Positions 1 to 9,280 of a DNA stretch of 64,000 bases are shown here, one piece after another. The DNA comes from Rhodococcus sp. HM1. Its GTDB lineage: Bacteria > Actinomycetota > Actinomycetes > Mycobacteriales > Mycobacteriaceae. Each line of letters starts with the position of its first letter. The first letter of the stretch is position 1. Below the pieces are notes generated by a model that saw nothing but the letters and a program-made list of their open reading frames with translations, did no database searches and was not told where the DNA came from. Where the stretch lies: positions 24,010-88,009 of the forward strand of contig NZ_JALPTB010000023.1 in NCBI RefSeq assembly GCF_023218075.1, in the 5' to 3' direction. The position numbers and the translations under genes are program-made.

Positions 1-1107
1 ATCGACGATATCGACCTGCTGCGCTCGGGCGGCATGAAGCATCTGTTCGGCAACGTCTACGCGCCCTCGACCGTGGGAACGCTGCTGCGCGAGTTCAGCT
101 TCGGCCATGCCCGTCAGCTCGAATCCGTGCTCCGCGAACACCTGATCGCACTCGCCGCCCGGGTCGAGATCCTGCCCGGTCTGGCCGAGCAGGCGTTCAT
201 CGACATCGACTCGCTGCTGCGCCCGGTCTACGGCCACGCCAAACAAGGCGCGAGCTACGGACACACGAAAATCGCCGGCAGACAGATCCTGCGCAAAGGC
301 CTGTCCCCGCTGGCGACGACGCTCAGCACGGCGGACTCCGCGCCGATCATCACCGGGATGCGACTGCGGGCCGGGAAGGCCGGCTCGGGTAAAGGTGCAG
401 GTCGGATGGTCACGCAGGCCATCGTCACCGCCCGCCAGGCCGGCGCGACCGGGACCATCGTGGTCCGTGGGGACTCTGCGTACGGCACCCGCGCGGTCAT
501 CTCCGCGTGTCTGCGCGCGAAAGTGTGTTTCTCGCTCGTCCTGGCCAAGAACACCGCCGTCCAACGCGCGATCGACTCGATCCCCGACGACGCGTGGACC
601 CCGGTGAGATATCCCGGTGCCGTGCGTGACCCGGACACCGGTGCCTGGATCTCCGATGCCGAGGTCGCCGAAACCACTTACACCGCTTTCGCTTCGACCA
701 GGACTCCGGTCACCGCCCGGTTGATCGTGCGCCGCGTCAAAGACGCCCGCTTCCCCGACGCGTTGTTTCCGGTGTGGCGATATCACCCGTTTTTCACCAA
801 CACCAGCGCCCACACCGTCGATGCTGATGTCACCCATCGCCGGCACGCGATCATCGAAACCGTCTTCGCCGACCTCATCGACGGGCCGCTGGCGCACATG
901 CCGTCGGGGCGCTTCGGGGCGAACTCCGCCTGGGTGCTCTGCGCGGCGATCGCCCACAATCTGCTGCGCGCGACCGGTGTTCTTGCAGGTGGTGGGCATT
1001 CGCGCGCCCGTGGGGCGACGCTACGCCGCAAGATCGTCAACCTTCCCGCCCGATTGTGTCGACCGCAACGAAGACCGATCTTGCGACTACCCACGCACTG
1101 GCCCTGA
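1..1107 (+). CDS. IS1380-type transposase, 3' part with premature stop
   Basis: The reading frame is open from the first base of the window, so the gene starts outside it. The protein resembles the catalytic and C-terminal part of IS1380-family DDE transposases: a central VVRGDSAYG stretch, an HRRHAIIETVFADL segment and a C-terminal RRKIVNLPARL segment. The frame stops at TGA 1105-1107 after the residues THWP. The same frame then continues for 20 more sense codons (SGAWLRLWANTIGHSPPAIA) to TGA 1168-1170. IS1380 transposases usually have a tryptophan directly after this HWP, so the stop looks like a TGG to TGA change that removes the last 21 residues. Whether the shortened protein works is unknown. 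The right end of the element may lie near 1297-1318, but I could not prove an inverted repeat because the left end is outside the window. Confidence 0.8.
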   Translation: MDDIDLLRSGGMKHLFGNVYAPSTVGTLLREFSFGHARQLESVLREHLIALAARVEILPGLAEQAFIDIDSLLRPVYGHAKQGASYGHTKIAGRQILRKGLSPLATTLSTADSAPIITGMRLRAGKAGSGKGAGRMVTQAIVTARQAGATGTIVVRGDSAYGTRAVISACLRAKVCFSLVLAKNTAVQRAIDSIPDDAWTPVRYPGAVRDPDTGAWISDAEVAETTYTAFASTRTPVTARLIVRRVKDARFPDALFPVWRYHPFFTNTSAHTVDADVTHRRHAIIETVFADLIDGPLAHMPSGRFGANSAWVLCAAIAHNLLRATGVLAGGGHSRARGATLRRKIVNLPARLCRPQRRPILRLPTHWP

Positions 1108-1170
1108 TCGGGCGCATGGCTTCGACTGTGGGCCAACACCATCGGCCACAGCCCGCCAGCTATCGCCTGA

Positions 1171-2278
1171 ACACTGACCGACCCGCCGAGACGGCACGAC
1201 CGGAGCCGCACCGTGGAAAAGCTGGGCAGACCAGCGGTTACTTCACGCCCTGAGCCCGCACTCGTCTGGAATCCAGATCCGGATCGACCTTCAAGGACTC
1301 ATCGGTGGATTCAGGATAAGTGCCGCGAATTTGAAGACACGTTGCGGCACTCGACGTGAAACCCGCGCGCCGCGCTGAAACCGTCTCATTACCAATGCTC
1401 TGACACGTCCGCTTGCATCGGTCCCCTCACGGCCGGTTGCAGGAGATCACCCCCCGTGCTCCTCCAGTCCTCGCGTATCTGCACGTTTGTACCTATGCAG
1501 ACCGGCGCCTCGAGAACGAAGCGCAGAATCAGCATCCCCACTGGGCTTTCCGAAGATCTGAATCTGCAGTAACCTCGCACCCCGGGTCGGCGAACCCCTG
1601 TCACCGGCCCGAGAAGTCACCGCCCCTCTGCGCGGTGGCCGCAGCCCTACCGCAGCATCCCCTGTGCTCGGTAGGGCTGCTTCACTTCTTCACCAAGACC
1701 GTCTCTCGAGGTACGCACAACGAACTGACCTTCCCAGTAGGTGACCGAGCGATGTGTGCACGTGAACCCCACACGTCGAATCGGACAAGAGCGCCGAGTA
1801 CGCCGAACCGCGATCAGGCAACCGGACGATTCTCCCGAGTCACAGTCGACGCTCAGGCCGTTGGAGACGTCGCGGCTCATTACTGGGCGACGATGGCTGC
1901 TCAACCGCCGCCGTACGGATGCAACGCTGTGCAACTCTGTACTCCTTCCTTCACCTCCGGTAGGAATACTTGCACCATCGCGGAGACCTCAGGAGGACAT
2001 CAGGAGGCATCGATGCACACAGCTGCACTATCGCCGGCGAAAGATGACGGTGCCCGGCGACGCCGGCCGCCACTCAGCGAGCCGGAAACCGCAGCAAGTG
2101 CATCTCAGGTACTGACGTTCACAGCTTTCCCTCGGCCATCTCCATCCTCGCCGAGCCACACTCACGGCGTGCGGCCGACAGGCACAGTGTCAGTCGGGCG
2201 GCACGTAACCACGGCTTCGAGAACGCTCCGCATGAGCAGCCGGATAAAGGCAACTGCCGAATCTCAGGAAGGACCAAC
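1171..2278. other. Gene-poor stretch between IS1380 remnant and butA
   Basis: About 1.1 kb with several long but unconvincing open frames on both strands. None shows a recognisable domain or a good ribosome binding site. It holds one strong hairpin (1641-1680, listed separately). The ribosome binding site of the next gene (AGGAAGGA, near 2265-2273) lies at its end. Confidence 0.5.
1641..1680. terminator. Strong hairpin, terminator-like
   Basis: A perfect 12-bp inverted repeat (GCAGCCCTACCG at 1641-1652, CGGTAGGGCTGC at 1669-1680). An inner 4-bp extension (AGCA/TGCT) lies next to one bulged C and leaves a 7-nt loop. The downstream sequence TTCACTTCTTC is T-rich. It could be a bidirectional terminator or a relic of a mobile element end. 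Confidence 0.5.
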
Positions 2279-3046
2279 ATGACCGTCGCACTCGTCACAG
2301 GAGGCGGACAGGGAATCGGCCGTGGCATCGCACTGCGCCTAGCCCGGGACGGACACGATATTGCGCTCGTCGACGTGAACGAGGCCAACATGCAGTCGGT
2401 TGCCGCCGAGATTCGTGGGATCGGCAGAAAGGAAACCACATTCGTTGCCGATGTCAGCGACCGTAATGCCGTGTTCGCGGCAGTGAACCATGTGCACGAA
2501 ACTCTCGGCAGTCTCGACGTTATGGTCAACAATGCTGGTATCGCGCAGGTTGCTCCGATCGCGGATGTTCGCCCTGCGGATCTGCAGAAGATCTGGGCGG
2601 TCAATGTTGATGGCGTACTGTGGGGGATCCAGGCTGCAGCAGAGAGATTCAAGTCCGAGGGGCGCAAAGGCAAGATCATCAACGCGTCCTCGATCGCCGG
2701 ACATGATGGTTTCGCGATGCTCGGTGTCTATAGTGCAACGAAGTTTGCGGTTCGCGCCTTGACGCAGGCTGCAGCCAAAGAATATGCGGCGTACGGGATC
2801 ACCGTGAACGCGTACTGCCCCGGAGTTGTCGGTACCGACATGTGGGTGACCATCGACGAGCGTTTCGCCGAACTGACCGGCGCTGCGAAGGGCGAGACCT
2901 ACCACAAATTTGTCGGCGGCATTGCGCTCGGAAGAGCCCAGACGCCGGAGGACGTAGCCGCGTTCGTATCGTATCTTGCCGGTCCTGATTCGGATTACAT
3001 GACCGGTCAGGCACCTCTGATCGACGGCGGTCTTCTTTATCGCTGA
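2279..3046 (+). CDS. butA: Acetoin/diacetyl reductase (2,3-butanediol dehydrogenase), SDR family
   Basis: A 255-aa classical short-chain dehydrogenase. It has the nucleotide-binding TGGGQGIG motif at residues 7-14, NNAG at 84-87, serines in INASS near 137, and the catalytic YSATK at 151-155. Length and overall sequence fit diacetyl/acetoin reductases, which interconvert diacetyl, acetoin and 2,3-butanediol with NAD(H) in the cytoplasm. The start is supported by AGGAAGGA a few bases upstream. It lies just before a GAF-type regulator and the aco operon, so it probably feeds acetoin from butanediol into the acetoin dehydrogenase complex. A related SDR specificity cannot be excluded from sequence alone; the neighbourhood is the main argument for the substrate. 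Confidence 0.85.
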   Translation: MTVALVTGGGQGIGRGIALRLARDGHDIALVDVNEANMQSVAAEIRGIGRKETTFVADVSDRNAVFAAVNHVHETLGSLDVMVNNAGIAQVAPIADVRPADLQKIWAVNVDGVLWGIQAAAERFKSEGRKGKIINASSIAGHDGFAMLGVYSATKFAVRALTQAAAKEYAAYGITVNAYCPGVVGTDMWVTIDERFAELTGAAKGETYHKFVGGIALGRAQTPEDVAAFVSYLAGPDSDYMTGQAPLIDGGLLYR

Positions 3047-3253
3047 GCAGCCTCCTTGTACCGATGTATACGATCGAGCACGATGACGCGACTCGCGAAT
3101 GCCGAGCGCCCGCATGATCTACCCAGATCGGCACAATGAGGGAACGTTTCACACCATACGACCAGTAATCGTCCGTCCCATGACGCCTGAGCAGCCCACC
3201 GGTTCGACCACGGATCTGGAACACAACCTCCCCGGTGAGCTGGAGGTATATGT

Positions 3254-4450
3254 ATGACCAGTTCGACTCATCAGCGACTCCTGGCTGTCGATTTCGGAAC
3301 CGACCTCGCGCGGCATGCGCGAGTCCTGAATCGGGTACGCGACGCCGTACTTTCCGGACAGCAACCACCTATGCCGCCACGCGAAGTCGTCGCCCGGTCG
3401 TGGTCACGATTACAGACAGTGGGCGTCAGCCCCGCACGGTGTGAAGAGATCGTCGTCGTAGAGTGCGCAGATCTCGAGTCTCGTCGCACACGAACGCCTC
3501 TTCGCGCGGTTCTTCCGGAACTTCGGAGCACGTTGACCACGGTGGCGGGCGAGGCAAATTTCGTCGTCGTACTTGCCGACGCTGACGGAGTCGTGTTGTG
3601 GCGGGAAGGTTCCCACTCCGTCTGCAGGCGAGCTGACGCTCTCGGTTTTGTAGAGGGTGCCCAATGGTCAGAACGCGTTGTCGGCACCAACTCCGTTGGC
3701 ACTGCGTTGATCGAGAGAGCACCGGTACAACTGTTCTCGGCCGAACACTATGCGCGGTCGCACTATGATTGGTCGTGTACTGGGTCACCGGTACACGATC
3801 CACGGACTGGTGACGTACTCGGCGTGATCGATATCAGCGGTTCGGCAATGTCGATCCATCCCGCCACCATGGCTCTCGTGCAGACGGCGGTGAGATTGGT
3901 GGAGTCGACATTATGGCGTGAACACATCACCCAAATTGAGAAGCTCCGCGCGAAGGTGGCCCCAGTGCTTGCCACCGTCGGCGGGCCAGCACTCGTCTTG
4001 GACCGGCACGGTTGGGTTGTCGAGTCGGTCGGGATCGGTGTTCCTGAACGGTTGGCACCTCCGTGTGCGGAAAAACCCTTGCTGGTACCAGGTCTGGGTT
4101 TGTGCGTTCCCGAGCCACTCAGTGAGGGATGGTTAGTGCGCCGCAGGCAGGATGGACCGACGATCGAACTCGAACTCGATCTCGGTGCCCAACCCCGGGC
4201 TACGGTGCGCGGAGACGTGGATTGGACACGTGCCCTGTCACCGCGACATGCTCAGATTCTGCGGGTGCTCGCGAGCGCCGGACCTACGGGGATCGATGCC
4301 GCCACAATGAGCGAAGTTCTGTTCGGGGACCGTGATCACGTGGTCGCAGTCCGTGCCGAGATCTCTCGACTACGAAGGAGTCTGGGGCCGGTTCTGACCA
4401 CTCATCCATACAGATTCGCGCAGGACGTCATGGTTCGGACCCTCGACTGA
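3254..4450 (+). CDS. GAF-domain transcriptional regulator, AcoR-like without AAA+ domain
   Basis: A 398-aa protein. The N-terminal half contains the ARSWSRLQTVGVSP-type segment and a GAF-like sensory region (VVLADADGVVLWREG, then FVEGAQWSERVVGTNSVGTAL) as in the input domain of AcoR-type activators. The AcoR sigma-54-interacting AAA+ ATPase (GAFTGA, Walker A) is absent. The last 80 residues (from about SPRHAQILRVLASAG) look like a winged-helix DNA-binding domain. GGAGG at 3242-3246 supports the ATG at 3254. It sits between the acetoin reductase gene and the aco operon on the same strand. It is therefore the likely regulator of acoABC, responding to acetoin or a related ligand; the ligand is inference. 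Confidence 0.75.
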   Translation: MTSSTHQRLLAVDFGTDLARHARVLNRVRDAVLSGQQPPMPPREVVARSWSRLQTVGVSPARCEEIVVVECADLESRRTRTPLRAVLPELRSTLTTVAGEANFVVVLADADGVVLWREGSHSVCRRADALGFVEGAQWSERVVGTNSVGTALIERAPVQLFSAEHYARSHYDWSCTGSPVHDPRTGDVLGVIDISGSAMSIHPATMALVQTAVRLVESTLWREHITQIEKLRAKVAPVLATVGGPALVLDRHGWVVESVGIGVPERLAPPCAEKPLLVPGLGLCVPEPLSEGWLVRRRQDGPTIELELDLGAQPRATVRGDVDWTRALSPRHAQILRVLASAGPTGIDAATMSEVLFGDRDHVVAVRAEISRLRRSLGPVLTTHPYRFAQDVMVRTLD

Positions 4451-5707
4451 GCTCATCCTTCTCCTGTCCTGCAGTACGTCGACGTGCACGCATGCGCGCT
4501 TTGGTATTCGCGCATCGTCGAACCCGCTTCGAAACTCTCGCTGCCGGCTGGACCCTGAACGACCTCGGGTGACCCAGGAACGCAGCGAGTGCGCGGTCGG
4601 CAAGGCCGTGTAGTTGTCATGGTCCCCGCGATCGGTAGCCTCGAAAGTGTACCCGATCCCAACTCGGTCGATACGCGCTCGGTGACCGATCGGATCCGAG
4701 TCTCCCACCTGAAGAGCACCTTGGCCTGGTTGTCGATTATCACCGCGGTCGCGTCCCCCACCCACTCTGCCGTGGCCGTATCGACCACGCGAACCTGTTT
4801 TCACGGTGCTGCAGCCATCCAGTTCCCCACGACGATGAGATAGCCTAATTCCTTTGTCCAACAATTGATTCTGCGTATTCATGTTCACGCCGATGCACGC
4901 TACGACGAACAGGCCACTGCTCCCCATCACATCCCGAGGTTCACTGCACGACTTTGCGAACCCCTGGAATTCGAACTCCTGGAATATCTCTGAGGTCTTC
5001 ACAAAACCTGGTCTTGATTCCGAGATCGTGGGTTCGGCCTGCAACCCCATGGACTCAGGCGGTCGTTCTCACAGAGGCGATCGTCTGGAGTCGGCCATCG
5101 ATCGTTCCGCGATCGAGCTGGATCCCCAGCTCGAACGGTCCCCTCCTCGTATCGCGACCGGACGAGAAGCGTTGGGGTCGATCACTTCTGCGGACCGACG
5201 TCGTGCACCGACCGGATTGTCGCTCGCCACTTTCCGATGAGTCCCACCATACGCAGCCCTTGAAGTCGCCTGGACGGTGCCTCGGCCCGATCCACTCCAC
5301 CTTCGATGGATTCTGCGTCCGGAGACTGCTGGGATGCACCGACTGCACGCTGGCCGAAACCCGAGATTCGAGCGATCGTAGAAGGTGAATCCAGCCGAGA
5401 ATCGGGTTCGTCGGGTGCGCACGTACCTCAGGCCGGGGTTCGACGTCGACTTCAGCAGTCCTTTGTGATGTTCGGAAACACCGAACATCACAAAGACCAC
5501 GCACCTTCTGTGAGACGTTCGGGACGTGCCCGCTCTCACCCGGTCGCCCCGGCCAGGACTGCAATCAACTGCAATGTTGAGGGAACGCCGCGTTCTCCCT
5601 ACATTCGTGATCCGGGTAACACGAGCTGCTGCGCCAGAAGAGATCGCAGCCCCGTAACCGAATGGGGGCCAGTGATAGTGGCCCGATACTGAAGGCAGAG
5701 GAGAACA
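4451..5707. other. Long gap upstream of acoA, regulatory region plus unexplained sequence
   Basis: About 1.26 kb between the GAF regulator and acoA. The distal part (about 4560-4850) has a protein-like stretch on the - strand (containing EWVGDATAVIIDNQAKV) broken by stops and frame changes, possibly a decayed gene of unknown family. A 7-bp hairpin GAGCTGG/CCAGCTC lies near 5115-5132. The proximal part contains the perfect palindrome at 5461-5495. No intact gene was recognised. Confidence 0.45.
5461..5495. promoter_or_regulatory. Perfect 15-bp palindrome, candidate operator of the aco operon
   Basis: CTTTGTGATGTTCGG (5461-5475) and its exact reverse complement CCGAACATCACAAAG (5481-5495) are separated by AAACA. 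The centre lies about 230 bp upstream of acoA. It lacks a T-tract, so an upstream activator site for a dimeric regulator is more likely than a terminator. The GAF regulator at 3254-4450 is the obvious candidate to bind it. Confidence 0.6.
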
Positions 5708-6673
5708 ATGGCGCTGACGAAAAATGCACTTTTGAGCGCGTACCGGAAGATGACCGAGATCCGAGCGTTCGAAGACCGGTTGCACGAGGAGAACGCTACG
5801 GGTGACATTCCTGGGTTCATCCACCTGTACTCGGGCCAGGAGGCGATTGCTGTCGGGGTGTGCGAGAACCTGAACGACACCGACTACATCGGATCGACAC
5901 ACCGCGGCCACGGTCACTGCATTGCCAAGGGGTGCGACCTCAACGGGATGATGGCCGAAATCTTCGGGAAGAACGACGGTTTGTGTCATGGAAAAGGTGG
6001 GTCGATGCACATCGCCGACCTCTCGGTCGGCATGCTCGGCGCGAACGCGATCGTCGGAGGCGCTCCCTCGCTCGCGATCGGCGCTGCGTTGAGCGCTAAG
6101 ACCCTCGGCAATGGCGGCGTTGCGGCCTCGTTCACCGGAGACGGTGGATCCAATCAGGGAACCGTATTCGAGGCGATGAACATGGCGGTCGTGCTCGAGT
6201 TGCCGATCGTGTTCGTCATCGAGAACAACGGATTCGGTGAAGCCACCGGACGGGACTACGCGGTCGGTGCTCCGAGCATCGCGGGACGAGCAGCTTCGTT
6301 CGGAATGCCGTCGACCACAGTCGATGGTACCGACTTCTTCGAGGTCTACGACGCGACGTACGAGGCCGTCGAGCGCGCTCGTAGAGGAGGTGGACCGTCC
6401 ACCATCGAGGCGACGGCACACCGCTGGCACGGTCACTTCGAGGGCGATGCGCAGCTATACCGGACCGCCGACCAGGTCGCCGAGCTCCGCAAGAATCAGG
6501 ATCCCTTGATGAAGTTCCGTGCGAAGGTCATCGGCAAGAAAGTCACCGCGAAAGAGCTCGATGCGATCGACGCCGAGGCTCGTGAACGGGTCGACGTCGC
6601 TGTTGCGAAGGCGCGAGCTGCCGAGTACCCGCCGCAGGAGAGCCTGCTGTCGGACGTTTACGTGTCGTACTGA
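5708..6673 (+). CDS. acoA: Acetoin dehydrogenase E1 component alpha subunit (TPP-dependent)
   Basis: A 321-aa protein with the thiamine diphosphate binding motif starting GDGGSNQG at 144 and ending with ENN at 172-174, and HRGHGH near 65-70 as in E1-alpha subunits. With AcoB it forms the E1 that decarboxylates/cleaves acetoin and transfers the acetyl unit to the lipoyl group of E2. The start has an AGGAGA-type ribosome binding site (near 5698-5704). The next gene starts 13 nt after its stop, and the E2, E3 and lipoyl synthase genes follow. That order distinguishes it from pyruvate or branched-chain 2-oxoacid dehydrogenase E1, to which it is homologous. Confidence 0.92.
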   Translation: MALTKNALLSAYRKMTEIRAFEDRLHEENATGDIPGFIHLYSGQEAIAVGVCENLNDTDYIGSTHRGHGHCIAKGCDLNGMMAEIFGKNDGLCHGKGGSMHIADLSVGMLGANAIVGGAPSLAIGAALSAKTLGNGGVAASFTGDGGSNQGTVFEAMNMAVVLELPIVFVIENNGFGEATGRDYAVGAPSIAGRAASFGMPSTTVDGTDFFEVYDATYEAVERARRGGGPSTIEATAHRWHGHFEGDAQLYRTADQVAELRKNQDPLMKFRAKVIGKKVTAKELDAIDAEARERVDVAVAKARAAEYPPQESLLSDVYVSY

Positions 6674-6686
6674 GAGAGAGAACGAA

Positions 6687-7718
6687 ATGACCATGTCGAA
6701 GACGACATATCGCGAAGCGATCAAAGCTGCACTCGCCCAGGAGATGCAACGGGATGCGACGGTCGTGCAGATCGGTGAGGATCTGCGCGGCGGTCAGGCC
6801 GGCACCAATCCGGAACTCGAATCCGGGAAGGTGGAGGCGTTCGGCGGTGTGCTGGGGGTGACGAAGGGTCTGTGGACCGAGTTCGGTTCCGACCGTGTCA
6901 TCGACACCCCGATTACTGAGTCCGCGATCATCGGGATGGCAGCCGGTGCAGCTCTGACCGGGCTCCGCCCGGTGGCCGAGTTGATGTTCATGGACTTCTT
7001 CGGAGTTTGTTACGACGCGCTCTACAACCAGGCCGCGAAGTTTCGGTACATGTTCGGCGGCAAGGCCCGCACCCCCCTTGTCGTACGAGGGATGATCGGT
7101 GCCGGTTTCTCCGCTGCCGCCCAACACTCACAATCACCGTACAACGTATTCGCCGCTGTTCCGGGCCTGAAGGTTGTTGCCCCATCCAACGCGTACGACG
7201 CCAAAGGTCTGCTGATCCAGTCGATTCGCGACGATGATCCGGTCGTGTTCTGTGAACACAAGACACTCTACGACGTCAAGGGCGAGGTTCCGGACGAGCC
7301 GTACACGATCCCGTTCGGTGTCGCCAACTACACCCGCGAAGGCACAGACGTCACGATCATTGCCCTATCGGCGATGGTGAACGCTGCCAACACCGCCGCG
7401 GACAAGCTGGCCGCCGAGGGAGTTTCCGTCGAGGTCGTCGACCCCCGCACGGTGTCGCCACTCGACGAGGAAGGCATCCTAGAATCCGTCGACTCCACCG
7501 GCCGAGTAGTGATCGTCGACGAGTCCGCGGCGCGCTGCGGGTTCGGTCACGACGTCGCCGCGCTGATCGCAACGCGTGCGTTCGGATCACTGAAGGCACC
7601 GATCGAACTGGTCACCCCGCCGCACACCCCGGTGCCGTTCTCTCCCGTTCTCGAACAAGCGTGGCTGCCCGACGCCGCTCGGATCGAAGCTGCCGTCCGC
7701 AAGGTCGTGAGTGCTTGA
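6687..7718 (+). CDS. acoB: Acetoin dehydrogenase E1 component beta subunit
   Basis: A 343-aa protein of the transketolase-like E1-beta family. It shows the N-terminal TYREAIKAAL segment, FGSDRVIDTPITE near 65-80, the GLRPVAELMFMDF segment and the C-terminal VVDPRTVSPLDEE segment. It pairs with AcoA to build the alpha2beta2 E1 enzyme. An upstream in-frame extension back to 6519 exists but overlaps acoA. The start at 6687 is preferred because it follows the acoA stop by 13 nt and is preceded by a purine-rich GAGAGAGAGAACGA. Its stop is one base before the ATG of acoC, so translation is probably coupled. Confidence 0.92.
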   Translation: MTMSKTTYREAIKAALAQEMQRDATVVQIGEDLRGGQAGTNPELESGKVEAFGGVLGVTKGLWTEFGSDRVIDTPITESAIIGMAAGAALTGLRPVAELMFMDFFGVCYDALYNQAAKFRYMFGGKARTPLVVRGMIGAGFSAAAQHSQSPYNVFAAVPGLKVVAPSNAYDAKGLLIQSIRDDDPVVFCEHKTLYDVKGEVPDEPYTIPFGVANYTREGTDVTIIALSAMVNAANTAADKLAAEGVSVEVVDPRTVSPLDEEGILESVDSTGRVVIVDESAARCGFGHDVAALIATRAFGSLKAPIELVTPPHTPVPFSPVLEQAWLPDAARIEAAVRKVVSA

Positions 7719-7719
7719 T

Positions 7720-9270
7720 ATGAGTGAGATCAAACTGATCGAAGTTCCCAAGTGGGGTCTGTCCATGGAGGAAGGCACTGTAACTGAATGGCTGGTCGAG
7801 GAGGGAGCATCCTTTTCGAAGGGCGACTTGATCTGCGAGATCGAGACCAGCAAGATCGCCAACCAGCTGGAAGCACCGTTCAACGGCGTGCTTCGACGGA
7901 TCGTCGCCAAGCCGGGTGAGACGTTGCCGGTCGGTGCGGTACTGGCGGTGTCTGCCGAGGCTGCAGTCTCCGACGCCGAGATCGAGGAGTTCCTCGCCGC
8001 TATCGGCGCAGACCAAGTGCCGACGCCGGCCGAGGCGGGCGGGTCACCGGGCGGGCATCCCGCCCCCGCGCAACCGACGCTCGAGAGCAGCCCACCGTCT
8101 CCGGTGGCCCACGAATCGGTGCCTGTGACCGAGACGACCAACGGATCCCGTCAGCGTCCTGGTTCCACGATCGTTCCCGAGGCTTTGCAAGGGCGGACGA
8201 ACGGTGACGTGTTCGCGACTCCGCACGCCCGCCGGTTGGCAGACGATTTGTCGATCGACCTGGCCCGTGTGGCTGGGACCGGCCGGGAGGGCCGGATCTC
8301 CGTTGCCGACATCCACGACACGATTCGCGCAGCCGGTGGAACCGTTGCTCCTCCGGTGTCGCCCGTGCGGTCAGGTGTACCGGGACGATCGTTCGAGGAC
8401 GACAGCACCGTCCCAGCCACCCCCGTGGCCCGCCGTCTGGCAGCGTCTCTCGGGATCAATCTGCACGATTGCCGTGCTACCGGTTCAAGGGGCAGGGTGT
8501 GTGAGTCCGACGTCCGCGAGGCAGAACGCCGATTCCGGCTGCAACCGGAAGTCGGTGCAGCTCCTGAACCCGTCGCAGAGGCGGAGTTCGAGACGATCCC
8601 GTTCACGACGATGCGTAAAGCAATCGGGCAGCGGTTGCAACAGTCGAAGCGCAACGCCCCGCACTTTCGGCTCACCACCGATCTACAGATCGATGATCTC
8701 CTTGCTCTGAGGAAAGAGATCAATGCGACCGTTCCGGCCGTCAAGGTGTCGGTCAACGATTTCATCGTCAAGGCGTGTGCTGCGGCGCTGCAGAAGGTGC
8801 CCGACGTCAACATTCAGTTCGATGAGGCAACACAGTCGGTGCTGCGCTATGCGCGCGCCGACATCTCGGTGGCTGTCGCATTGCCGTCGGGTCTGATCAC
8901 CCCGATCGTGCGCAATGCCGGCGGCAAGACTCTCGCCGAGATCTCCGGGGAGGTGCAATCGCTGGTGACCAGGGCCAAGACCGGGAAACTGACTGCCGAC
9001 GAGTTCCAAGGTGGCACCTTCACAGTGTCCAACCTAGGCATGTTCGATGTGCGGAAATTCGACGCGATCATCAACCCACCGCAGGGCGCCATCCTCGCGG
9101 TCGGTGCCGGCCAGGAGCGTCCCGTCGTCGTCGACGGCCAGGTCGTTGCCCGTACGATGCTCACCGTCACGCTCTCGTGTGATCATCGAGTGATCGACGG
9201 CGCGCTCGGCGCGGCCTTCCTGCGCGAACTCCGACGTTTCGTCGAGTCACCCGCGCTGATGCTGGTCTGA
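7720..9270 (+). CDS. acoC: Acetoin dehydrogenase E2, dihydrolipoamide acetyltransferase
   Basis: A 516-aa E2. Its domains are an N-terminal lipoyl domain (1-80, lipoyl-lysine K45 in ETSKIAN), a proline-rich linker, two peripheral subunit-binding domains (about 166-202, FATPHARRLADDL; and 232-270, VPATPVARRLAASL), and the catalytic acyltransferase domain from about 290 with the active-site segment CDHRVIDG at 487-494. It accepts the acetyl group from E1 and passes it to CoA. Two subunit-binding domains in one chain are more than the single copy often seen in aco E2s. The ATG at 7720 is chosen over an in-frame GTG at 7711 that overlaps acoB. Confidence 0.92.
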   Translation: MSEIKLIEVPKWGLSMEEGTVTEWLVEEGASFSKGDLICEIETSKIANQLEAPFNGVLRRIVAKPGETLPVGAVLAVSAEAAVSDAEIEEFLAAIGADQVPTPAEAGGSPGGHPAPAQPTLESSPPSPVAHESVPVTETTNGSRQRPGSTIVPEALQGRTNGDVFATPHARRLADDLSIDLARVAGTGREGRISVADIHDTIRAAGGTVAPPVSPVRSGVPGRSFEDDSTVPATPVARRLAASLGINLHDCRATGSRGRVCESDVREAERRFRLQPEVGAAPEPVAEAEFETIPFTTMRKAIGQRLQQSKRNAPHFRLTTDLQIDDLLALRKEINATVPAVKVSVNDFIVKACAAALQKVPDVNIQFDEATQSVLRYARADISVAVALPSGLITPIVRNAGGKTLAEISGEVQSLVTRAKTGKLTADEFQGGTFTVSNLGMFDVRKFDAIINPPQGAILAVGAGQERPVVVDGQVVARTMLTVTLSCDHRVIDGALGAAFLRELRRFVESPALMLV

Positions 9271-9280
9271 GAGGTACACC

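Noticed and set aside
1413..2282. 289-aa open frame before butA
   Set aside because: No domain, no ribosome binding site, overlapping equally open frames on both strands, and a strong hairpin within it.
5069..6436. 455-aa open frame on the - strand over the acoA promoter and gene
   Set aside because: Crosses the palindrome and acoA; arginine-rich antisense composition.
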